DNA from: Alphaproteobacteria bacterium
GTDB lineage: Bacteria > Pseudomonadota > Alphaproteobacteria > Micropepsales > Micropepsaceae
DNA length: 64,000 nt
Assembly: GCA_019247845.1 (NCBI GenBank)
Contig: JAFBAL010000042.1
Location: 62,001-126,000, forward strand
Direction: 5' to 3'
The stretch's first letter is position 1. Each line of letters starts with the position of its first letter. The position numbers were made by a program, and so were the translations under genes. The notes beneath the pieces were generated by a model. That model worked only from the letters and a program-made list of their open reading frames with translations. It did no database searches and was not told where the DNA came from. Below are positions 36,391 through 44,682 of this stretch, in pieces.

Positions 36391-38023
36391 GGGAAACGGG
36401 ATTTGCGGCGGTCGTCTCGACCTTATGGAGGCCGAGTTCGCCCGACAAGAATTTTGTTCTGCCGGCGGCGCGCTGGATCTTCCCGCTCGACGTCCGCGGC
36501 AATGCGCCATGGGCGGCGAAGTGGACTTGCGGCACGACGCCGTGGGCCTCGGCGATGCGCCTGGCCAGCCGCGGCGCAAGCGCCGCCGCGGCCGCGAGCG
36601 CGCGCCTGTCGACCTCGCACAGCACGACAAGCTGCTCGCGCGCGCCGTCGTCCGCGGCGAAGGCGCAGGCGGCCCGGATCTCGGCCGCTTCGTCCCGCGC
36701 GGTCGCCTCGACGTCGGCGGCATGGATCTTCGCGCCATAGAGGATCAGGAAATCTCCCAGACGGTCGACGACGTACAGCTCCCCGTCGACCAAGGCGCCG
36801 ATGTCGCCGGTCGGAAGATAGATCGTTCCGCTTTCGGCGAAAATATCCGCGAACGGGACGGCGGTCCGCCGCGTGCCGTCCCAGTGTCCTGCTGCCAGAT
36901 GCGGGCCGCCGACGCAGATCTCGCCCGCGCCCCCGTTCGAATGACGCAAGGCGAGCGCGCCGCCTTCGACGGGCCGGCCGCAGGAGACATGGTCGCGCGC
37001 CGCGCCGCTTCCCAAGGCGGGCAGGCGCTTTCGCCGGATGCCTCGGCCGGGCTCGGCGGCCGAGACGATCAGCGTCGCTTCGGCGAGGCCGTAGCAGGGA
37101 AGGAACGCGCTTGGCGAAAACCTCGCCGGCGCGAAGCGCTCCGCGAAGGCGTCCAGCGCCTGCGCGCGGATCGGCTCGGCGCCGCAGAACGCGACCTTCA
37201 AGGACGACAGGTCCAGGCTGCGGGCCTGCTCGTCGGAGATCGTCCGTGTACAGAGCTCGAAGCCGAAGCACGGCCCGCCGGCGGTGTCGGCGCGGTATCG
37301 TTCGATCGCGCGGAGCCAGCGGGCAGGCTTCTGGATGAACGCGGACGGCGGCATCAGCACGGCCGTGCCTCCCAGGTACAGGGGGTGGAGGACGGTTCCG
37401 ATCAGGCCCATGTCGTGGAAGTGCGGCAGCCAGTTCACGCCGACGATGCCGGGGCCGGTGCCGAACGCGGTGCGGATCATCCGCTGGTTGGCCATCAGGT
37501 TCCCATGCGTGACGACGATGCCCCTGGGCGTCCTGGTCGAGCCCGAGGTGTATTGCACGAAGGCCGGCTGCGCCGGGTCGACCGCGGGCAGGGCCGAGGC
37601 CGGGCCATCCAGGTCGCCGGGGGTCAGGATCGTCGCGCTCCCGGCAACGGCAGCGACGCGCGCGACCCAGTCCTGCGCGGTGACGACGGCGGCGGGCCGC
37701 GCATCGCCCAGCACCGATGCGAACCGGCTCCGGTTCTTTTCCGTGTCGGGCAGCGGGACCGGCACGGCGACCGCGCCGGCACGCAGCGCGCCCAGGAACA
37801 CGGATGCGAAATCGCCGCCCGGCGGCGTCGCGATGACGACGGCTTGTCCTGCGAAGCGCGCGAGGCGGCCGGCATGGCGGGCGATCCGCGCCTCGAGCGC
37901 GCCATAGCTCACGCGTTCGGTTTCGGTTTCGCCGCGCGCCAGGAAGATGATAGCGTCGTGCGCGCTCTTCCGGCTTGCATGCCTCGAGACCACATGCACG
38001 ATCGAATCGAATTGCCCGTCCAC
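36380..38023 (-). CDS. Fatty acyl-AMP ligase (FAAL)
   Basis: The protein is 547 aa. The AMP-binding loop is YTSGSTRTPRGIVVTHGN (about residues 158-175). FHDMGLIGTVLHPLYLGG, GGPCFGFELC and FLPCYGLAEATLIVS are all characteristic of FAALs rather than acyl-CoA ligases. The hinge is followed by LYVVDRLGDFLILYGAKI and SSGKIQRAAGRTKFLSG. FAALs activate a fatty acid as acyl-AMP and pass it to an ACP; the gene for one overlaps this gene by 11 bp. The start is a GTG at 38023 with GGAG upstream. It is divergent from the P450 (53-bp gap). Confidence 0.88.
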   Translation of the reverse strand: MDGQFDSIVHVVSRHASRKSAHDAIIFLARGETETERVSYGALEARIARHAGRLARFAGQAVVIATPPGGDFASVFLGALRAGAVAVPVPLPDTEKNRSRFASVLGDARPAAVVTAQDWVARVAAVAGSATILTPGDLDGPASALPAVDPAQPAFVQYTSGSTRTPRGIVVTHGNLMANQRMIRTAFGTGPGIVGVNWLPHFHDMGLIGTVLHPLYLGGTAVLMPPSAFIQKPARWLRAIERYRADTAGGPCFGFELCTRTISDEQARSLDLSSLKVAFCGAEPIRAQALDAFAERFAPARFSPSAFLPCYGLAEATLIVSAAEPGRGIRRKRLPALGSGAARDHVSCGRPVEGGALALRHSNGGAGEICVGGPHLAAGHWDGTRRTAVPFADIFAESGTIYLPTGDIGALVDGELYVVDRLGDFLILYGAKIHAADVEATARDEAAEIRAACAFAADDGAREQLVVLCEVDRRALAAAAALAPRLARRIAEAHGVVPQVHFAAHGALPRTSSGKIQRAAGRTKFLSGELGLHKVETTAANPVSHAE

Positions 38024-38076
38024 GCGCCGCTCCGATGCCCGCCCATGCTTATAGCGGCCGTCCTCGACAAGGCGCC

Positions 38077-39162
38077 ATGGGGATGACGGCGGCAGCGGCC
38101 GGCCCGCCGCGCTGGCTGGACAAGGAGCGGGCCTGGCACATCGCGCGCTATGGCGACGTCGCGCTGGTGCTCAAGAGCGAGGCGGTCGGCCTGGTCGAGA
38201 TCGCGCGCGACCTCGAGAAGCTTTCGGCGCGGATGGACGGCGCCTTCGCCAACCTGGTCCTTCTCCTGGGCAGCTCCCATCCGTTCCAGAATTCGCCCGC
38301 GCATGATGCGGCGCGCGCGGCGCTCAAGGCGATGATGGCCGAGACCGCGCGGCGCTGGACGCCGCAGGCGATCGCGGCCCTGGTCCAGGACATGCTGGCG
38401 CCGCTCGCGGACGGGCCCCCGTTCGATGCCGTACGGACGATCGCGGCACCGCTTCCTGCGAGCGTCGTCGCGCAGGCGCTGGGGCTGGGCGTCGAGCAGG
38501 TGCAAGCCTGCGGCGCCCTTGTCCGCGAGGTCTCCGCCGTCTGGCACCGCGACGTGACGCCGCTGCGCGAGCTGCGCGCGATGGAAGAGGCGGCGACGGG
38601 AATCGTCGAGCTCCTGCGGGCGGCCGGAAAGCGGCACGACGAGCTCGCGCGCCTGGCGTTCCTCACCATGGCCGGCGTCGACACGACCGCGGGCCTCATC
38701 GCAAGCGCCCTGGAGATTTTGGCCTCGGTCCCGGCGCTCCAGGCGCGGTTGCGCGCCGAACCGGCCCGCATCGCGGGCTTCGTCAACGAGACGTTGCGCA
38801 CGCGACCCCCGCTGAAACGGCTTGTCGGCCGGCGAACCGCGGACACGCTTCGTCTCGCCGATCGCGAGATTCCGCCCGGGGTGAATCTCGTCGTCGACCT
38901 GGAGCGCGCCCATCGCGACCCCGGCGCCTATCCCGATCCCGACCGCTTCGATATCGACCGCGCCGGTCCGCCGACGCTCGCCTTCGGCTTCGGCGCGCAT
39001 ACCTGCATCGGCGCGCCGCTGGCGCGAATGGAAGCGCGCATCCTGATCGAGCGGCTGGCGACGGATATGGTTATCCATGCGGCCGGCGACGCGGTGCGCG
39101 GCGACAGTCCCGATTGGAACGATTTCGCGTCGCTGCCCCTGCGTCTCGAACGTCGGATTTGA
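38077..39162 (+). CDS. Cytochrome P450
   Basis: The protein is 361 aa, shorter than the usual ~400, with the loss at the N-terminus. The I-helix (FLTMAGVDTTAGLIASAL), the K-helix ExxR (NETLR) and the haem loop FGFGAHTCIGAPLARME with Cys310 are all present, so it should be catalytic. It is a soluble bacterial class needing a ferredoxin or similar reductase not seen here. It is divergent from the FAAL, so a tailoring hydroxylation of the acyl or polyketide product is likely. ATGs at 38077 and 38083 are equally possible. Confidence 0.87.
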   Translation: MGMTAAAAGPPRWLDKERAWHIARYGDVALVLKSEAVGLVEIARDLEKLSARMDGAFANLVLLLGSSHPFQNSPAHDAARAALKAMMAETARRWTPQAIAALVQDMLAPLADGPPFDAVRTIAAPLPASVVAQALGLGVEQVQACGALVREVSAVWHRDVTPLRELRAMEEAATGIVELLRAAGKRHDELARLAFLTMAGVDTTAGLIASALEILASVPALQARLRAEPARIAGFVNETLRTRPPLKRLVGRRTADTLRLADREIPPGVNLVVDLERAHRDPGAYPDPDRFDIDRAGPPTLAFGFGAHTCIGAPLARMEARILIERLATDMVIHAAGDAVRGDSPDWNDFASLPLRLERRI

Positions 39163-39281
39163 AACGCAAGAAGCTCTGGTCAAGGTTGAGCGCCTCGCCT
39201 AAAACTTACGCGCCTTGGGATCAGGTTTACAGGCTTGGCGGGATCGTCGTGGGGGCTTCAGGGGAATCGTCCTCGCAGGAC

Positions 39282-40943
39282 ATGGCGTGGCATGCGCGGC
39301 CCGCGCTCAAGCCGTCCTTCGTCAATCCTCGCCTGCGCGACCATATCGCCTGCCATGCGAGCGCGCCGTCCGGTTCGCTGAAGCTCGCCAATCCTGTCGC
39401 CTTCATCGGTTCCGAGGAGCTCGGCTCCGATCTCAGATCGTTCGTCGGGCTGGAGACGCTCGCGCCCGGGGGCGCCCGGCCGGAGGCGGATATCTTGTTG
39501 ATCGGCGGCGACTGGCCGCGCGCGGGCGAGGCTTGGCGCGAGGCGCTGCTGAACCCTGAAGACGCGGCACCGCTGCGCGAAACGATCGCGCTCTACAGAT
39601 CGCGCGGCGTGCCGTCCGTGCTCTGGCTCACCGGCGAAGCCGAAGCCGCCGCGGCCATGCTTCATCTCAAGGACGCCGTCGATGCGGTGTTCATGCCGCC
39701 GGGCGCCGGCGATGCGCCGGCGCTTGAAGCCGGCGTGAACGTCAAGCTCTTCAATCCGCTGCGCGACGAGAGCATGGACGCGGATGCGCCGTATTTCCGC
39801 TTCCTGGTCGACGGCGCGCACGAGCTTTCGGACGCGGCCGCGCCGTGGCAGGCGCTCGATCCTTTCCTTGTGTTCAACACCTGGCTGATCGACTCGTCCT
39901 ATCGCTACCAGGTCCCGGACATGAAGCTCTCCGCCCCGTGGCGCAGGCGGTTCATCGGGCATGTCGAGACGGCCGAGCGCGCCTGGATGACGAAGATGGC
40001 CTACGGCGTCTTCCTTCCCGAGGCGCTGCGCCGCAAGCGGCCGGAACATTTCCGCCGGCGCGCGCGCGAAGCGGCGGCGTGCAAGGCGCTGGTGTTTCGC
40101 GACGGCTGCGACGCGGCGGCGCTCGCGCAGGTCTGCGAAGACGACGTCGGCCGCGCCGGAGCGGCGCACCGCGCCTGGCGCGAGGTCGTGGCGAACCATT
40201 CCCTGTTCGAGCGGCTGGAGACGATCTTCGCCGCCGTGAACCTCGCGCCGCGCTACAGCGAACCGCCGAGGGCCGCCGTGAACGTGGTGATGCCGACCAA
40301 GCGTCCGGAGCTCGCCGGCTTCGCGCTCGCCATGTTCCGCCGCCAGACCTATGCGCACGCACAGCTCACCGTGGTCGTCAACGGCGTGCCGGTGCCGGAC
40401 GAGATCGCGAAGGCGATCGGCGACACGCCGAACGCGCGCCTTTGCCACGTGCCCCAGGACAAGACCATCGGCTACTGCATGAATTACGGCATCGACCGGG
40501 CCGCCACGGAGTATTGGGCGAAGTGGGACGACGACGACATCTACGGCCCCCATTACCTCGAAGATCAGATGCTCCAGCGCAAATATCTGGATTTCGACAT
40601 CGCCGGCAAAGCCGCGATCTTCAACTACATCGAGGAGCGCGACTGCGTCTATGCGCGCAATTTCGGCCATCGCGACCGTGCTTCGGCGCATCTGGGCGGG
40701 GGCACCTTGATCGTGCGCAACCGGCAGCGCTACTTCGCCGAAGACGGCCGCGGCGGCGAGGACCGGGCGTTCCTTTTCCTCGCGCGCGAGCGCGGCGACC
40801 GGATCGTTGCGGGCGATCCCTTCAACTTCGTCCAGGTCCGTCGTGCCGACCAGGCAAGCCACACCTGGACGCTCGGCGCGCACGCGCAGGATCTGCGCGG
40901 CCCCCGGCGCCCGGGACTGCGCCTCGAAGCGGTCGTCCTATGA
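39282..40943 (+). CDS. GT2-type glycosyltransferase with a large unassigned N-terminal region
   Basis: The protein is 553 aa from the ATG at 39282. Residues ~1-320 match nothing I recognise. From ~325 there is a GT-A domain: VNVVMPTKRPELAGFALAMF, then a clear metal motif YWAKWDDDDIYGPHYLED, then LGGGTLIVRNR and GGEDRAFL. The frame stays open back to TTG codons at 39159 and 39114, but codons before 39282 lack the strong G/C third-base bias of the gene, so I prefer the later start. The choice is uncertain. It overlaps the next gene by 4 bp. Confidence 0.75.
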   Translation: MAWHARPALKPSFVNPRLRDHIACHASAPSGSLKLANPVAFIGSEELGSDLRSFVGLETLAPGGARPEADILLIGGDWPRAGEAWREALLNPEDAAPLRETIALYRSRGVPSVLWLTGEAEAAAAMLHLKDAVDAVFMPPGAGDAPALEAGVNVKLFNPLRDESMDADAPYFRFLVDGAHELSDAAAPWQALDPFLVFNTWLIDSSYRYQVPDMKLSAPWRRRFIGHVETAERAWMTKMAYGVFLPEALRRKRPEHFRRRAREAAACKALVFRDGCDAAALAQVCEDDVGRAGAAHRAWREVVANHSLFERLETIFAAVNLAPRYSEPPRAAVNVVMPTKRPELAGFALAMFRRQTYAHAQLTVVVNGVPVPDEIAKAIGDTPNARLCHVPQDKTIGYCMNYGIDRAATEYWAKWDDDDIYGPHYLEDQMLQRKYLDFDIAGKAAIFNYIEERDCVYARNFGHRDRASAHLGGGTLIVRNRQRYFAEDGRGGEDRAFLFLARERGDRIVAGDPFNFVQVRRADQASHTWTLGAHAQDLRGPRRPGLRLEAVVL

Positions 40944-43474
40944 GCCCGGCCGAAGCCGAGCTGCCGGCTGCCGATCTCTACACGCGGCTGGCGCAGGCGC
41001 TCGACCGTGCGCTCGCGGCACCTGAGACCGGCGGCAGCGGCTTCGTCGATCCGGCGCCGCGCGTCGACCCGGGCATCTTCCGTCCGGCGGGCGAACTGCC
41101 CGAGCATCTCTTCGACCGCAATGCGATCCAGGGGCTTGCGAAGTTCTGCCTGTTCGACGGACTGGGCTATGCCGCCATACGCAGCGGCGCGTTCACCGAG
41201 TTCGAGCGCCGCAAGCTCGCGAACACGATCCAGCCGCTCACGCTCGTCTTCAGCGGCTCGCAGACGGTGGAGACCGCCTATCCCTTCGACGGCCGCGCCG
41301 GCTGGATCTGCATTCCGGTGGAGGTTCCCGAAGCGCTGGGCGCGGCCGCGACCGTCGAGATCGAACGCGACGGCCAGCTTCTGTTCAGCGGCAGCGTCCG
41401 GCAAGGAACGCGCGACTATCGTGCCGGACTGTGGCTGGTCAATGCGGCGGGCCGGTTGCTGGGCGCGGTGCACGGCGCGGACTCCGACGTCGCCGTGAAG
41501 GTCCAGGTCGACGACAGGACGGCTTGGACGATCGCAAATCCGCCCGCCGAAACCGGACGGCCGCGCACCTTCGAGCTCGACCTCGCGCCGTTCTGCGCCG
41601 ACGGCAGAGTGGCCAGGGTCTCGGTCTTCAATCCTGCCACGGGAGTCGAGGCGGCGCGCTCGCCCGTCGGCGTGTTCGCGTCGCACCGCACGCACTTCCT
41701 GATCGCCCGCCCGCGCATCGAAAACGGCATGTGCCGCGCCGTGCTGATGTTCTGGAAAGACGGCCGGCGTCAGCGGCTGTCGCTTGCCTATGCCGAAGAT
41801 CTGACCTTGGACGTGGTCGCCAAGGCCGACCTGCCCGATCCGGACGATGCGAGCTTCGAAGGCGGCGACAACAGCTTCGCGCTCGGTCTGGATGTGCTCG
41901 GCACGGGAGAGGTGATGATCCTGGGCGAGGACGGACAAGTTCTCGGCAAGCTGCCGCCGCTCGCGCAGATCCTGGGCTTGGCCGGCCTTCTCGATGCGGC
42001 GCAGGAGCCGACGCCGCGTACCTTGGTCGCCTCGGCCCGCGAAGCCGCCGCCGGACGGCGCTGGTCCGAAGCCGTCGAGCTCTGGACGGCCTGCATCGCG
42101 AGGTTCGGCGAGAAGCCGCATTGGCTGGCCAACAAGGCGCGCGCGCTGCTCGAGGCGGGACGCCATGCCGAGGCCGGGCGCGACTATGTTTCGCTGGCGG
42201 AGCGGTTCGCACATCTTCCCGACGGCATGATCGGGCTGGCGCGGCTGGCGCAAGCCAGGAAGGACTGGGCCGGCGCGCTCTCGCTCTGGACGCTCTGCCT
42301 GGAGAAATTTTCCGACACGCGCGCGCCGCAATGGAAGGCCGCGAAAGCCCAGGCGCTCAGGCAGCTCGGCCGCTACGCCGAGGCCGAGCTTCTGCTGCGT
42401 CAACTGGACGAGCGCGAACCGGACGGCTTCGCCAAAGCCAGGATCCAGGCCGCGATCGATCATGCGCACCAGGCGGGCCGGACCGCGGCCCGTCACGACG
42501 AGCTTTCCGAAGAGATCGAGGCGCGCTTCCCCGTCGACGGCGGGAACCCCGACCTCATCGAAGGGATGCGGCTGCTCTCGCGGCTCGGCGACTACGAGCG
42601 CGCGCGGCAGCGCCTGCTGCTCGCGGTGCCGCGCGCCGCGACGGCCGAAGAGATCGACGTGCTGTTCCGCGCCATCGGCGAGATCGTCGAAGCGGGCTCG
42701 CGCGGCCCCTTGTGGGAACAGCTTCTTGGCGCCGCACGGGCGGTGTCGCCGGAGCTCGAGCTGAGGCTCCTGCTCGCGCATGAGCGCTTTTCGGAATTCG
42801 AGCGGCGGTTCGATGCGCTGCGCGATGCGCTCGCCGGAAACGACAACCTGCCTTTGCTGGCGCGCGTGCGAGCGCGCCTGGCGAAACCCCGCCGCGGGGT
42901 TTTCGCCGAGCCCAAGGTCTTCGGCATCGGTCTGTCGCGGACGGGAACGCAGTCGCTGACCGAGGCGCTCGGGATCGTTGGCATCGACGCGGCGCATTGG
43001 ACCAACCCGCTGACCTATCAGCTGATCGGTCCCACCGACGTCTATCTGTTCGGCGCCTGCACCGACATCAGCGTCGCCCAGGATTTCGAGAAGCTCTACT
43101 ACCAGTATCCCAACGCGCGCTTCGTCTGGACGCAACGGCCGCTGGAGGGGTGGAAGGCGTCCGTCACCAGGCATTACGAGTTCTGGCACCGCGCATCCGG
43201 CATCGCCGGCATCGGCCGGGAGCTCGATCGGGGAACGGTGCCGTTCGGGCTGTCGCGCGCAGCGATCGAATTCGGCCTCTATCTCAACGAAACGGATTTC
43301 GCCGCGGCGCATCTGAGCTTCGAGCGGCGCGTGCGGGGCTTCTTCCGCGACAAGCCCGCCGGCAAGCTCCTGGAGCTCGACGTCTTCGCGGGGGAGGGCT
43401 GGGCCGAGCTGTGCGCGTTCCTGGGCTGCGCGGTGCCCGACCGGCCCTTCCCGCACTCCAATAAAGGCCTCTAG
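40940..43474 (+). CDS. Three-part protein: unknown N-terminus, TPR repeats, sulfotransferase domain
   Basis: The protein is 844 aa. Residues ~1-345 have a beta-rich look (alternating hydrophobic pattern, PFDGRAGWICIPVEVPEA) with no family I know. Residues ~355-620 are helical TPR-like repeats (AREAAAGRRWSEAVELWTACI; PQWKAAKAQALRQLGRYAEAE). From ~655 a sulfotransferase domain begins with the phosphosulfate loop KVFGIGLSRTGTQSLTEAL, followed by FVWTQRPLEGWKASV. It is coupled to the glycosyltransferase before it (ATGA). It is the second sulfotransferase domain in the island and points to a sulfated product. Confidence 0.78.
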   Translation: MSPAEAELPAADLYTRLAQALDRALAAPETGGSGFVDPAPRVDPGIFRPAGELPEHLFDRNAIQGLAKFCLFDGLGYAAIRSGAFTEFERRKLANTIQPLTLVFSGSQTVETAYPFDGRAGWICIPVEVPEALGAAATVEIERDGQLLFSGSVRQGTRDYRAGLWLVNAAGRLLGAVHGADSDVAVKVQVDDRTAWTIANPPAETGRPRTFELDLAPFCADGRVARVSVFNPATGVEAARSPVGVFASHRTHFLIARPRIENGMCRAVLMFWKDGRRQRLSLAYAEDLTLDVVAKADLPDPDDASFEGGDNSFALGLDVLGTGEVMILGEDGQVLGKLPPLAQILGLAGLLDAAQEPTPRTLVASAREAAAGRRWSEAVELWTACIARFGEKPHWLANKARALLEAGRHAEAGRDYVSLAERFAHLPDGMIGLARLAQARKDWAGALSLWTLCLEKFSDTRAPQWKAAKAQALRQLGRYAEAELLLRQLDEREPDGFAKARIQAAIDHAHQAGRTAARHDELSEEIEARFPVDGGNPDLIEGMRLLSRLGDYERARQRLLLAVPRAATAEEIDVLFRAIGEIVEAGSRGPLWEQLLGAARAVSPELELRLLLAHERFSEFERRFDALRDALAGNDNLPLLARVRARLAKPRRGVFAEPKVFGIGLSRTGTQSLTEALGIVGIDAAHWTNPLTYQLIGPTDVYLFGACTDISVAQDFEKLYYQYPNARFVWTQRPLEGWKASVTRHYEFWHRASGIAGIGRELDRGTVPFGLSRAAIEFGLYLNETDFAAAHLSFERRVRGFFRDKPAGKLLELDVFAGEGWAELCAFLGCAVPDRPFPHSNKGL

Positions 43475-44091
43475 GTGAAATCGAACTGGCGCTCCAGCAG
43501 GCGGCTGAGCGCGAGCGCGGCGGACACGTCCCGGCGCGGCCGCATGACGAGCAGCGTCTCGACGACATCGACCTGCTCCAGCAGCTCGAGCGCGTCGCGG
43601 TAATAGGCGCGCTTGTCGTCGACGTCGTGAAGCAGGACGCGCGGGGCCTTCTCGGTCGGCAGATGCGCGCAGGCCACCGCGACCGAAAGGCAGCACGCCA
43701 CGCGGAAGCGGCCGTCGACGAAGACGAGGTCGGGCATCGCTCCGCGCCGCGCCCATTCCGCCCATCCGGTCGAGAGATAGGCGCTCCATTTGCGCAACGC
43801 GCTGCGGTCGGCCGGGCGCCCCCAATCGGCCACGGGACCGATATCGGCGTGCAGAAGGGCGATGCTGCCGTCGGCCAGGCGCGGCGCGATCTCCGGATGC
43901 GCCCGCACCGCTTCCACCCAGCTCGCGTCGGAATCGATCGAGACCATCTCGGCGATGCCCGCGCGCACCGCCATCAGCGACGAGCCCCCCATGCCGAGCT
44001 CGAAATAGGCGCGAGCGGCGCGCAGCTCGCCGTCCAGTCTGGCGCGCTCCGCCGCCGACATCTGAACATGCTCGAGATCGGGAGCGGGCAT
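43471..44091 (-). CDS. Rossmann-fold (SAM methyltransferase-like) protein
   Basis: The protein is 206 aa from the ATG at 44091. A motif-I-like segment, AYFELGMGGSSLMAVRAG, leads into VSIDSDASWVEAV, the strand-2 acidic position. DLVFVDGRFRVACCLSVAV and VLLHDVDDKRAYY follow. This is the class I methyltransferase fold, but the group is not clearly catalytic. An upstream ATG at 44148 uses codons rare in this genome (CTA, AGA, ACA), so I reject it. Its tail overlaps the TPR-sulfotransferase by 4 bp. Confidence 0.65.
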   Translation of the reverse strand: MPAPDLEHVQMSAAERARLDGELRAARAYFELGMGGSSLMAVRAGIAEMVSIDSDASWVEAVRAHPEIAPRLADGSIALLHADIGPVADWGRPADRSALRKWSAYLSTGWAEWARRGAMPDLVFVDGRFRVACCLSVAVACAHLPTEKAPRVLLHDVDDKRAYYRDALELLEQVDVVETLLVMRPRRDVSAALALSRLLERQFDFT

Positions 44092-44314
44092 GAATGCTCC
44101 GGCGGCTGTTGCGATGGCTCTTAGAGCACAGTCCGCATCGGTGCCCAATGTGACGCTTCGTCAGATTCCGACACGCCATATGCATGGTTCTTGTCGGGGT
44201 TGCATCGCGGTCACGCGTGTCCGCCGCGATGCATGCCCGCATCGTTTGTCTCGTGCGGCAGCGCGCGTAGCTTTGGATTCAAGGGACGCGCACGCGCCCG
44301 GCGGGACAGCGGCC
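44092..44314. other. Divergent intergenic region ahead of the polyketide locus
   Basis: The 223 bp between the methyltransferase-like gene and the small unknown gene is the longest non-coding gap in the window. Its base composition is more balanced than the genes around it. It contains CATATG and ATGCAT within CCATATGCATGG near 44175. I see no convincing -35/-10 pair, EcfG site, hairpin or RNA gene, but it is the natural place for the promoter of the rightward locus. Confidence 0.4.
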
Positions 44315-44662
44315 ATGGCCAAAGTTGAAGAGATGCTCTACGACGCTTTGGCGAGCGTGAACGAAGAGCTCGGCATCGTCGGGCTGCATGTGAGCCTCGA
44401 GATCGCGGTCGGCACCTCGTCGCTCGCGGACGAGAAGGATTACATCCTCTCCTGCAAGGGCGAATCCGTCCCCCATTTCCGCCAGCAGGCGGTGCTCACC
44501 ATCGGCGCAGGCGACGTGCGCGTGATCTACCGGGACTTCGCCGACATCGGCATCGCGTCGCAGCAATCGGTCATCGTGTCGGAGAGCAGCGATGCCTACG
44601 ACCTCCTGCTGGACGTCGTCGGAGTGCTGCTGCGGCCCGGCATGAACGAGAGAATCCACTAG
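44315..44662 (+). CDS. Small protein at the head of the polyketide locus, unknown
   Basis: The protein is 115 aa from the ATG at 44315; upstream in-frame codons are Arg/Cys-rich and unlikely to be coding. It is acidic and mixed alpha/beta, beginning MAKVEEMLYDALASVNEELG, with no Cys/His metal motif, signal peptide or membrane helix. It ends 20 bp before the PaaK-like ligase on the same strand, so it probably belongs to the same transcript. I do not recognise the family. Confidence 0.6.
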   Translation: MAKVEEMLYDALASVNEELGIVGLHVSLEIAVGTSSLADEKDYILSCKGESVPHFRQQAVLTIGAGDVRVIYRDFADIGIASQQSVIVSESSDAYDLLLDVVGVLLRPGMNERIH

Positions 44663-44682
44663 AGGGGCCCGAGGGATCGAGC

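Noticed and set aside
39114..39281. Extended N-terminus of the GT2 gene from TTG at 39114 or 39159
   Set aside because: Codons in this stretch lack the G/C third-base bias of the gene body and the first overlaps the P450; the ATG at 39282 fits better, though not with certainty.
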